NCBI GenBank assembly: GCA_903929325.1
Contig: CAIYUD010000076.1
Coordinates: 1-13,258, forward strand
Origin: an uncultured Opitutia bacterium
Lineage (GTDB): Bacteria > Verrucomicrobiota > Verrucomicrobiia > Opitutales > UBA953
Length of the DNA stretch: 13,258 nucleotides
Direction: 5' to 3'
Below the pieces are notes generated by a model, which had not been told where the DNA came from, did no database searches, and worked only from the letters and a program-made list of their open reading frames with translations. This document shows, piece by piece, positions 1 to 7,287 of the stretch. The position numbers and the translations under genes are program-made. The stretch's first letter is position 1, and the number at the start of each line of letters is the position of its first letter.

Positions 1-2278
1 ATTCTTGTTCAGGTAGAGGGGTCCCCTCTGTTGGTTCTTTTCCGGTAACGTTGTTGTTGCTGAACTCGCGCAAGCTCCAAGTCATCTCCACGAGGTCACC
101 AGAACTCCGAAGTACATTTCCTTTGTAAACTGTTTCAGACAATCCGTCTACACGGCGAGTTTGGGTTGTTAGGTTTCCGACGACATATTCTGTCTCAATA
201 ACTTTAGAAAGATTAACACCAGCTTCGGGTGAGGTGTGTTCGCGAATCGAAAAAATACGAATACCGCGGATCAGATTGTCTTGGGTTAATCGCTGCGCGA
301 CACTCAGTTCTTCGGGATTCAACTTATAGTTGGACGGTTCCGGGGTGGTTGCTGCATCCCACATGGCTGCCATACGGGGACCGAGCAGGCATCGTGGCAG
401 CTGACTCAGCTCATCTTTGCCTTCGACGACGAAAAGGGCAGCTTTGCCGACATCAAGCTCTGGGGTCTCTTTTTGGATAGCCTGTAGTGTCGCGAGATAG
501 GACTTAAGATCCTTGGCGTTGCTGAGACGCCGTTGTGCATTTTGCGATGCCGAATCGAGTTTTAATCTTTGCTCCGATCGATCGGTGAGCGACATCGCCC
601 GGTCGCTGCAATCTGTCCCAACCACCGTTTTAACTCCCGGAGTTTTTAACAAGACGCGAATTTTTTCGGTAGTTTCTTCGGCCAGTTTCGGATCGGAGCC
701 GATGGCTTTTTCCAAGGTTTCAGAAAGTTGGTCGATTTGCTTTGAAAGGTCTTTCTCGAATTTTTTGCACTGAGCAATCAACGTATCAACATTGCCGGAT
801 TGCGCTTTAAGTCGCTTAGCTGCCTGGCTGCCAATCTTAGTGAGCGCTTCATTGAAGGCGTTTCCACGTCGTTGTACTTCTAGGAAATTATTTGCATCGA
901 TACCCGTTGTGTTGGCCTGAGAAAGGTAAGCTGCTTCCGTGGCCAGCTGCTGTTCTTTCTCTTTTAAGCTAACAATTTCCTGTCGGATTTTAGCGATTTT
1001 ATCGGCCGTGATTTCTTTGAGTTCAGGAGTCTTTGCGAGATTGTTAGCTTCTGTAATTTTTTGATCCGCCGCGTCAAAATCCCAATTTAGCAGCGGTATT
1101 TCGATGGTGCTTATTGCGGTCTCGATCTCGGATTTACTGCGTACTGATTCATAGAAAAAGTAAGTCATTGTTAGCACTGCAATCAATGCCAGTACGCTTA
1201 AGCTAACATGCTTCGTATGGGCTCGGACAACTTTTCGGTGGAGCGCACGACTAAGTTCATTAGCAGCTGTGACTATCTCAATTGGCATTGGGTAGGTTGT
1301 GGCTGAGGCCTTCTCAATCCACTTATTGACGCGTCTCAGTAAATCAGCGGAGCGCCCAACCTGGGCTTCTTGGCTAAGGCGGTTCCATTCTTCCCGTAGG
1401 TTTTCGATTTGGTTACGTGCGTTAACTTCAGCAGCGGCTGCATTGGCGAGTCCGGTCGCCCAGGTCTCGCATGTTTTAAGAATTTCTGCCTCCGCGCCTT
1501 CAGCTTTAATGCCTGCGTTTCGCTCAACGGTGCGTGCGGCACCAACTTCGTCTGCGCATGTTCGCCAATCGTTGGCGTTATAGGCTTGGTTAGCTCTTTG
1601 AGTATGGCCTGAAATTCGACTGCGGCTTTGTGACTGGATCCAGAGTGCACGTAAACGTACTGCTTCTTCCCACTCGGGATCACCTTTGAGTTGTGCGGCC
1701 CCAACTTGCTCCATGCGCGACATGAGTTGCGCGGATGCTTCCGGGTCTTTTTTTGCAAAGCATTCGGTGACGCTTTTCAATGCATCTCGCATGAACTTAC
1801 TGCGAAGACGGTTTAACTCCGTTTGCGCATTGGTATCAGTAGGATTAACTGTCGTGATTGAGCGTAAGACGTAGAGCGCTCGTGAGTCATCGCGTTCGCG
1901 GATGGCTTGTCGGTAGTCGCGATAGAGGGGGTGATTTTCGTCGATTGGTTTGCCGTAGAGCTGCTCGACGCTCAATAACTGGGTATCATCAAGGGGTGGT
2001 GCGGTAGGCAGGCCGTGATTGATGCACAGCTGACGCCAAGCATTGCTTTCTTCAAAACTCAGCCACGCACAAAGATCCAGTAAGCTGGGTTCGGCTTCGG
2101 CGGATTGGAGTGCAGCTTGGTCGTTGCCAAGACGAGCGAGGGTGGCGCATTGCGCGAGTCGTTCGGACGCGCGTTTGCCCAACTCAGCCATTTCCATAGC
2201 GAGTGCGCGTGCTTCGAGGTCAGGCGTGCTGAGTGAAAGTTGAACGCGTATGCGAGACTGGAGGCGTTCGGGTAACAT
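1..2278 (-). CDS. Uncharacterised helical single-pass membrane coiled-coil protein, third gene of GTPase operon (C-terminus cut by window edge)
   Basis: The reading frame is open from the ATG at 2278 to the left edge, giving 759 codons without a stop, so the gene is partial at its 3' end. I do not recognise the family. The N-terminal ~340 residues are predicted helical, rich in Ala, Glu and Arg, with a segment around residues 115-160 that looks like a helical-repeat (TPR-like) hairpin (HPLYRDYRQAIRERDD). One hydrophobic helix lies at about residues 357-376. It is preceded by a strongly basic stretch (RALHRKVVRAHTKH), which by the positive-inside rule puts the N-terminal part in the cytoplasm and the rest outside. 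After it come a coiled coil (about 420-450), more charged helices, and a region beyond ~600 that looks less helical. It starts 2 bases after the stop of the GAP1-like gene, so co-expression is very likely. A scaffold or output subunit is possible but not shown by sequence. Confidence 0.85.
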   Translation of the reverse strand, partial: MLPERLQSRIRVQLSLSTPDLEARALAMEMAELGKRASERLAQCATLARLGNDQAALQSAEAEPSLLDLCAWLSFEESNAWRQLCINHGLPTAPPLDDTQLLSVEQLYGKPIDENHPLYRDYRQAIRERDDSRALYVLRSITTVNPTDTNAQTELNRLRSKFMRDALKSVTECFAKKDPEASAQLMSRMEQVGAAQLKGDPEWEEAVRLRALWIQSQSRSRISGHTQRANQAYNANDWRTCADEVGAARTVERNAGIKAEGAEAEILKTCETWATGLANAAAAEVNARNQIENLREEWNRLSQEAQVGRSADLLRRVNKWIEKASATTYPMPIEIVTAANELSRALHRKVVRAHTKHVSLSVLALIAVLTMTYFFYESVRSKSEIETAISTIEIPLLNWDFDAADQKITEANNLAKTPELKEITADKIAKIRQEIVSLKEKEQQLATEAAYLSQANTTGIDANNFLEVQRRGNAFNEALTKIGSQAAKRLKAQSGNVDTLIAQCKKFEKDLSKQIDQLSETLEKAIGSDPKLAEETTEKIRVLLKTPGVKTVVGTDCSDRAMSLTDRSEQRLKLDSASQNAQRRLSNAKDLKSYLATLQAIQKETPELDVGKAALFVVEGKDELSQLPRCLLGPRMAAMWDAATTPEPSNYKLNPEELSVAQRLTQDNLIRGIRIFSIREHTSPEAGVNLSKVIETEYVVGNLTTQTRRVDGLSETVYKGNVLRSSGDLVEMTWSLREFSNNNVTGKEPTEGTPLPEQE

Positions 2279-2280
2279 GC

Positions 2281-4407
2281 TCAGCGAAACTCTCCGATCT
2301 GAAGGATGGGATTACCCCGGCTATCAACACAGCGAATGGTCCACGTTCCACCGGCATTTAAGAAATCTCCGGAATCAAACAGCTTACGTCGCTCATTAAT
2401 TTCGGTTCGTCGCGTAGCTTCCGCGGCGGTGTTTAATCGGATAAGATCGGTATCTAAAATATTTTTGCTAATCACCAATGCGGCAGTGCGATCCGGGAAG
2501 TTATGTCCGGCGGGGTAAAGCCCATTGCGTCCGTCAATCAATGAAAGTCGTGTGAACACGGGCTCAATCCACGGAGCAAGAGCGGTCTCTTGATTGCTAG
2601 GATCAGTGTAGAGCGCACCTAAGCTAAAACGGATGGGTTCAAGCGCTTCTGGATTCGCTAGTAGTACAACGCACATTTTACGTCCCGCTGCATTCAACAG
2701 TTCGATACCAATATTGCTCTCAGTGAATCCAGAAGGTGCTTGTCCTGCGAATTTTAAGGTTACCGTGTTGGCGCGAGAACCAACAGATAAACTGACTGAG
2801 GGTTGGTTAGGGCTAGGTGTTTCTTCTGTGACTGAGACGGAGCTTGCACCTTGTTCAAGTTTTGCTCGGTGCAGGCGTGTGGTGTTGTCGCGCTGTGCGA
2901 TAGAACGGTAGGCGCATAGTCGGATAGATATAGATTGTGAAGTGCCTGGACCGCCCGTGAGGCCTTCTTTTAGGAATGCGCTAAGTTTAGCGCCTGCTTT
3001 GGCGCCGACGTCAAATTCGGCTGTCGAAGGTATCTTTGGTCCTGCGGACCCCGTCACCCATTTACCAGGCACAAGTAGTGTATCCCGGATATCTAATTGC
3101 GTGAGTAGTTTAGCGCGTGCTCCAACGTCTGTTAATTGTGCGAGTGCGGTATCTTTGGGCGCTCCAATTTCTTTAGCGATGCGCATGATTTCCGTAGCCT
3201 CGGCTCGTAAGGCTTCGACTGCCTCAGGGTTTTCGGCGATACCTGTTTGATTAAGTTTATCTTCAAGTGCTTTGGCTGCTGATTTGGCGATACATGCCTG
3301 AATCCGTGGTACAAATTGATCGCGGTGTCGTGCTGTGAATGCGGGTGAGATTTGTGAGATTTCAATCCACTGACGCGCGGCGGCGACATAGTCTTCGCGG
3401 CTCATGATATCTTGTAACTCCTGAAGGGCTCTGTTGGCACGGAGTACATCGGCAGCAGCTGCCATTTCTTCAGCGGTTGGTACTTTTTTAACAGGAGCCG
3501 TCTCTACGTGTGTGACTTCTTCCTTATGAGGTTTGTAGATGAAGTATAAGGCGACCCCGGCGGCACAGAATGCCAGTGCGATGGCTCCAATCAGTCCGCC
3601 GCTTAGGTATGCAGGGGAGGGTGCATGATTACTCTCTGTCGGAAGTTGGTTCGGCGGACGCATGGCAGTCTGAACGGCTACACCCAGTGCGGCCTGACGT
3701 GCCCTTTCGCTTTCAGGTGCGGGCTCGTGGATGGCCGATGTTATATCAATAGTATATCGTCCGCTGGTTTCCCCTCCGCACCAGGCGAAACCGTCTGATC
3801 CCGTAACCGATGCTTCGGTGGTAAAGTTTGCACTCCAGCTAGCACGGCCGAGCAGGGCGCTTGCCTCGGCAAAAAGTTGTAGAAGTTCATCGGTATCCTT
3901 TGCGTTGATCAGGCTAACGTTGGCTGCCGATTCTCCCGCAATTAACCATGCTGCTTTGGCACCTGTGCCGGTTAGTTTGCGCCAGTGGCTACAGGGGATG
4001 AGGGGACGTCCAGCTTTGAGCTGTAATTTAATCGGGTCGAGCCAGCGAGGCTCTCCATCCCATTTTTCAATCCATCCCTGCCAACGTGAAGCAATGTCGG
4101 CGGGGGGAGGGAGCCCGGCCGATTCTTCGTCGGTAAAGACGAGATGTTGTGCGAGGCGATTGTCGCGCTGTGTGTAATCAAGTCCGCCAGCGGTGAACCG
4201 AGAGAGTATATACCAAGATTGGGCAGCAGCATCTAGACGTCGGAAAGTAAATACGACGGTGGATGAATTACCATTCGGCGTCCCGAGTCCTTCGAGTAGC
4301 GCAACGAGTCTTTCAGGTATTTCACGATGTCGTGCTACCGTGCAGAATCCAGATCGACCCGGTGTGAGCCCTTGTGCGACTGAAGTGAATACCAGGGAAA
4401 GGGGCAT
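2281..4407 (-). CDS. GTPase-associated protein with GAP1-N2-like N-terminal domain and one transmembrane helix
   Basis: This 708-aa protein opens with features I associate with the GTPase-associated protein 1 N-terminal type 2 (GAP1-N2) family: GLTPGRSGFCTVARH near residues 13-27, then LSRFTAGGLDYTQRDNRLAQ (68-87) followed by HLVF, and a W-rich segment WIEKWDGEPRWL (112-123). The domain seems to cover about residues 3-230. A single hydrophobic helix follows at about 267-291. Next come an alanine/glutamate-rich helical part (about 310-440) and a C-terminal part that looks beta-rich (about 445-708). I see no typical middle or C-terminal GAP1 domains; the membrane helix and the distal region replace them. 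It sits 5 bases after the GTPase gene and 2 bases before the coiled-coil membrane gene. The likely role is a partner or membrane anchor for the GTPase; 'GAP' here means GTPase-associated, not proven GTPase-activating. Family assignment is from motif memory, without a profile search. Confidence 0.85.
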   Translation of the reverse strand: MPLSLVFTSVAQGLTPGRSGFCTVARHREIPERLVALLEGLGTPNGNSSTVVFTFRRLDAAAQSWYILSRFTAGGLDYTQRDNRLAQHLVFTDEESAGLPPPADIASRWQGWIEKWDGEPRWLDPIKLQLKAGRPLIPCSHWRKLTGTGAKAAWLIAGESAANVSLINAKDTDELLQLFAEASALLGRASWSANFTTEASVTGSDGFAWCGGETSGRYTIDITSAIHEPAPESERARQAALGVAVQTAMRPPNQLPTESNHAPSPAYLSGGLIGAIALAFCAAGVALYFIYKPHKEEVTHVETAPVKKVPTAEEMAAAADVLRANRALQELQDIMSREDYVAAARQWIEISQISPAFTARHRDQFVPRIQACIAKSAAKALEDKLNQTGIAENPEAVEALRAEATEIMRIAKEIGAPKDTALAQLTDVGARAKLLTQLDIRDTLLVPGKWVTGSAGPKIPSTAEFDVGAKAGAKLSAFLKEGLTGGPGTSQSISIRLCAYRSIAQRDNTTRLHRAKLEQGASSVSVTEETPSPNQPSVSLSVGSRANTVTLKFAGQAPSGFTESNIGIELLNAAGRKMCVVLLANPEALEPIRFSLGALYTDPSNQETALAPWIEPVFTRLSLIDGRNGLYPAGHNFPDRTAALVISKNILDTDLIRLNTAAEATRRTEINERRKLFDSGDFLNAGGTWTIRCVDSRGNPILQIGEFR

Positions 4408-4412
4408 CGTAT

Positions 4413-6128
4413 TTAAATGCAGGGCAGCATGGTCGGCGAGGTAAGGTGAAGGATCCAGTAAACTGGGTCTTCGACTCGAGCCGGCGCGAGTTTCTTAGGA
4501 TCGGGTGCAATACGTCCGCTGTTCGGTCCAGCCGTGAGAATCACGGGGGTGTGGCCAAAGGATGTGGCCGCAAAGAAGCGTAAGTTTTCTGCAAGCGATT
4601 CTGCGGTCGCTACTAGACCCGGGCAGAGATCTTTCAGTACTGCCCGTACGCGATTGGAATTTCGATCAATTGCTCCGAGGTCGAGCATGCCGTTTTTGAC
4701 TGTGGGTTCGAGTGGCTCTGGCAAGAGGTGTGCCCAAGCGTCAGACTTGCCGACAATGAAGGCCATGGGTGTGCGGATACGGTCGGAGGGGGCGAGTCCA
4801 AGCACCCGCTTGATGCGACTATCCACTTCAGCGAGGATAGAATCTTGCTGGTCGATACGTCCACTCATTGAAAGTTGAGGGTCCTCCATACCGACTAATT
4901 TCTGTTTGAAACGTGCATTCGCAGTCGGATCGAAAAGGAAGAGGAGTCCGGCAGACGTAGCGACATGCAGTGCGCCGGGTGACTCGTGAATATCGATTCC
5001 AGGTTCAAAATGTTCACCGGCATTATCGTAGAAGATAACCGAACACTCGGAGTGGGCTTTGGTCGGCTTGCTGATGGTGTATATAAAAGGTCGTGGCAGT
5101 GACACCATCCGTCCAAGTCGTGGGAGTTTTTCGTAAGTGGCACCTTCGAGTGCAGTTTTGCCAAGCAATGCTTGGTCAGGTGTCGTTGCCGAAAACAGCG
5201 AGTTGCGCATTTGATTGAGCAACATGTTCCCGGTGGGGTCGCCGTCCTTGAAAGCTAGGCCGAAGTCGCGAGCGAGTTTTTCTTGGAGGACGTGTGTGGT
5301 TGCTGCGAGGAAGTAGGACTTTCCAGAAGAGGGTGCACCAATCAGCGAGAGAATCGATTGAGGCATCTCTAAGAATCCTGGTGGCAATTGACGGCGACAG
5401 TGAGGGCAGGCGATATCGGTGCAGGCTAAGCCCATAGGATCAAGGGCTTGGCCTTGATCATTAAAGCGGGTGGGTTGGAATCGAAGACGTGCATCCGTTC
5501 CAAGCACAGGGTCTCCTCTGAGACTTTCGTGGACGGCAATACTCAAGGCATCGCCCGCGTCGAAGCGTGTCCAGCAAACCGGACAAACATGTTTGCCGAC
5601 ATTTTTTTCAGCGACGAGTGATCCAGATGGCGACGTGCCATCCATTCGATTTGGCGTCAGCGACGGAACGACTTGAGTAAAGGAGAATCCGATACCGAGT
5701 CCTCGGGGTGTACAAGCTAGCGTGTTAGTTGGACGTCCAAGTTCTGAAGCGATTTGCACAACGCGTTCTTTGGCTGCTTCGGCAAGGAATTCACCACTCT
5801 CCACATCAAAGAGTAGCCAAGTCGAGGTATCGACATCGCGTGTCCAGTCGGAGTCGGAAGCACCAATAACCAGCAGCGAGTTTTCCCCTTGGAGTGTAAA
5901 GGTGTCACTGATCGGCGTCGGCTCGCTTAAACGTGCGCCATTTAAGAACACAATCGAACCTTGGGTTGGCACCATCATTAAACCTGAGAGGGTTTTTTCT
6001 AGGGTAGCGATGGGCCGAGACGAACCTATCGGGAATTTTAAGGGGAATGCTGAAGCTTCGCCTTTTGTCCCACGGATACAATCAACCCAGCGGATGGGGG
6101 GTTGGTTTTTGGAGTCAATGGGGGGCAT
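4413..6128 (-). CDS. Zinc-ribbon P-loop GTPase, double-GTPase 2 (DO-GTPase2)-like
   Basis: This 571-aa protein is a probable GTPase. Visible motifs are a Walker A/G1 loop GAPSSGKS at residues 264-271, a G3-type DNAG at 368-371 following a hydrophobic strand (SVIFYDNAGE), and a G4-like GKSD at 460-463 (FIVGKSDAW), where the usual NKxD asparagine is Gly. Just before the P-loop lies a split zinc ribbon: C182-P-V-C185 and C241-P-H-C244, with an intervening ~55-residue insert containing HESLRGDPVLG. This ribbon-then-P-loop layout matches the double-GTPase 2 type found beside GAP1 proteins. Residues 1-150 form a separate, apparently beta-rich domain that I cannot name. No membrane helix is visible, so membrane attachment would come through the two downstream products. 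The ATG at 6128 lacks a clear Shine-Dalgarno. It is the first gene of a three-gene operon and is divergent from a sigma factor gene. Confidence 0.9.
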   Translation of the reverse strand: MPPIDSKNQPPIRWVDCIRGTKGEASAFPLKFPIGSSRPIATLEKTLSGLMMVPTQGSIVFLNGARLSEPTPISDTFTLQGENSLLVIGASDSDWTRDVDTSTWLLFDVESGEFLAEAAKERVVQIASELGRPTNTLACTPRGLGIGFSFTQVVPSLTPNRMDGTSPSGSLVAEKNVGKHVCPVCWTRFDAGDALSIAVHESLRGDPVLGTDARLRFQPTRFNDQGQALDPMGLACTDIACPHCRRQLPPGFLEMPQSILSLIGAPSSGKSYFLAATTHVLQEKLARDFGLAFKDGDPTGNMLLNQMRNSLFSATTPDQALLGKTALEGATYEKLPRLGRMVSLPRPFIYTISKPTKAHSECSVIFYDNAGEHFEPGIDIHESPGALHVATSAGLLFLFDPTANARFKQKLVGMEDPQLSMSGRIDQQDSILAEVDSRIKRVLGLAPSDRIRTPMAFIVGKSDAWAHLLPEPLEPTVKNGMLDLGAIDRNSNRVRAVLKDLCPGLVATAESLAENLRFFAATSFGHTPVILTAGPNSGRIAPDPKKLAPARVEDPVYWILHLTSPTMLPCI

Positions 6129-6149
6129 TTTAGGGGTATAACCTTGCTG

Positions 6150-6178
6150 TTGAATTCCTGAGGTTTGTCATTTATAAA
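6150..6178 (+). promoter_or_regulatory. Sigma70-like promoter for the ECF sigma gene
   Basis: A -35-like TTGAAT (6150-6155) and a -10-like TATAAA (6173-6178) are separated by exactly 17 bases. Matches to consensus are 4/6 and 5/6. Transcription would begin near 6185, about 10 bases before the ATG at 6195, giving a very short leader. The -10 lies inside the palindrome TTTATAAA (6171-6178), which could also act on the opposite strand for the divergent GTPase operon, but I find no good -35 for that direction. Predicted by eye only. Confidence 0.4.
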
Positions 6179-6194
6179 AGGACTACCCCGTCCA

Positions 6195-6785
6195 ATGGAG
6201 CATACTGAGGAAGAACAGCTAACTGTCGAGCGTGCTCGCCAAGGAGATTCCGGGGCATACGCATCGTTGGTTCTTCGTTATCAAGACCGCATCTTCGCCA
6301 AAGTCTTTTCACTTTTACGGAACAGACAAGATGCCGAAGAAATTACCCAAGATACATTTATTCGGGCAAATCGGGTCATCGCAAATTTCCGCGGCACGGC
6401 TTCGTTTTCAACCTGGATTCATAAGATTGCCATCAATCTTGCACACAACCGTTACTGGTATTGGTGGCGTCGCAAACGCGACCAGTCGTTCTCCCTCGAT
6501 GCAGAAATTGGTGAATCGGGTAATACACTTCACGACATCCTCCCGGATGGCTGTCAGGGTCCTAGCACCGAGGTCTTGCATAATGAATTTGTTTCACGCG
6601 TCGCTGAATGCATGGCTTTGCTCAAGCATGATCAGCAGCGCATTTTGATACTTCGGAACATCGATAATCGTTCCTATGAAGAAATTGCCGATGAACTCGG
6701 TCTCTCCATTGGCACAGTGAAGAGTCGTATTAATCGTGCGCGCGAGGCCTTGCGCGAGCTCATGGGGGATGAGTTTCTAAAATGA
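6195..6785 (+). CDS. ECF-type RNA polymerase sigma factor
   Basis: From the ATG at 6195 the product is 196 aa, normal for an extracytoplasmic-function (sigma70 group 4) factor. Region 2 covers about residues 20-90, with the core-binding and -10 recognition hallmark around DAEEITQDTFIRA and then FRGTASFSTWIHKIAINLA. A short acidic linker follows, and region 4 covers about 135-189, with the helix-turn-helix RSYEEIADELGLSIGTVKSR. An in-frame TTG at 6165 would add ten residues, but it lies upstream of the best -10 box, so the ATG is preferred. The stop overlaps the next gene's start (ATGA, 6782-6785), the translational coupling usual for sigma/anti-sigma pairs. The gene is divergent from the GTPase operon with only 66 bases between the starts. 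It could control that operon or its own transcription; the sequence does not settle which. Confidence 0.95.
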   Translation: MEHTEEEQLTVERARQGDSGAYASLVLRYQDRIFAKVFSLLRNRQDAEEITQDTFIRANRVIANFRGTASFSTWIHKIAINLAHNRYWYWWRRKRDQSFSLDAEIGESGNTLHDILPDGCQGPSTEVLHNEFVSRVAECMALLKHDQQRILILRNIDNRSYEEIADELGLSIGTVKSRINRAREALRELMGDEFLK

Positions 6786-7240
6786 TCCAACACGCAAATT
6801 TTGATAAGGCAGCTTTCGCTTACTTAAATGGTGAAGCCACTGCTAAGGATGTCATCGCCTTGCGTGATACCTTGCGGACGAACCCTGAGTTACGCAGTCG
6901 CTTTAGTGCGCTGGTTCGATTGCACCGTGCGCAGTCTATTGTCCTAGCCCGTCGAAGCCCTGGTTCATTTGCAGGCGTGCTTAAAAGCCTCCGTGAATTT
7001 GCCAATCGTGCAGGCCGTTTCTTTGCCCACGCCTGCGTGCTTGTATTGGTCGTCGTTGAGCTCGACGTGGCCGTACCGGGGATTGATACGCATTCTTGGA
7101 TTCAGCCACTGGTGAGTATTTCCGAGGAATCATCGATGGACGATGAGACAATGCCGATTCCCGAGGTCGACGAAGTGAATGTTGACGAAGACGCCGCACC
7201 GATGCCCGACGTGCGCGAAGCCGACTTCTTGGAAAGCTAA
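6782..7240 (+). CDS. Probable anti-sigma/regulatory partner of the ECF sigma factor
   Basis: This 152-aa product is translationally coupled to the sigma gene through ATGA. Its first ~50 residues (FDKAAFAYLNGEATAKDVIALRD..., then NPELRSRFSALVRLHRA) look like the short helical sigma-binding N-terminus of FecR-like or planctomycete/verrucomicrobial anti-sigma proteins. No HxxxCxxC zinc-binding motif is present. A hydrophobic stretch at about residues 80-92 (FFAHACVLVLVVV) is followed immediately by Glu and Asp, so it is short for a membrane helix and anchoring is uncertain. Residues 115-152 form a strongly acidic, proline-containing tail with two MP-started acidic segments (MPIPEVDEV and MPDVREADF). 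No FecR sensor domain follows, which makes the protein unusually short for that group. Function is inferred mainly from gene position. Confidence 0.8.
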   Translation: MIQHANFDKAAFAYLNGEATAKDVIALRDTLRTNPELRSRFSALVRLHRAQSIVLARRSPGSFAGVLKSLREFANRAGRFFAHACVLVLVVVELDVAVPGIDTHSWIQPLVSISEESSMDDETMPIPEVDEVNVDEDAAPMPDVREADFLES

Positions 7241-7262
7241 GGGTAATCGAGCCTTGCCAATA

Positions 7263-7287
7263 GCCCCAACTGGGTTGTTTTAGGGGC
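7263..7287 (+). promoter_or_regulatory. Possible hairpin covering the ptsI ribosome binding site
   Basis: GCCCC (7263-7267) can pair with GGGGC (7283-7287), with AAC (7268-7270) pairing GTT (7274-7276) inside and a six-base bulge on the 3' side. The 3' arm contains the only purine-rich, Shine-Dalgarno-like stretch before the ATG at 7288. A structure here could modulate ptsI translation. It is short and could be chance. Confidence 0.2.

Noticed and set aside
1336..1758. Open frame of about 140 codons opposite the helical membrane gene, and similar overlapping frames on both strands
   Set aside because: These lie inside well-supported genes in other frames, have no domain character and show atypical composition; they are shadows of the real coding frames.
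6165..6194. Upstream in-frame TTG start for the sigma factor gene
   Set aside because: It lies upstream of the best -10 box (6173-6178) and has a GAGG only one base away. The ATG at 6195 gives a normal ECF N-terminus.
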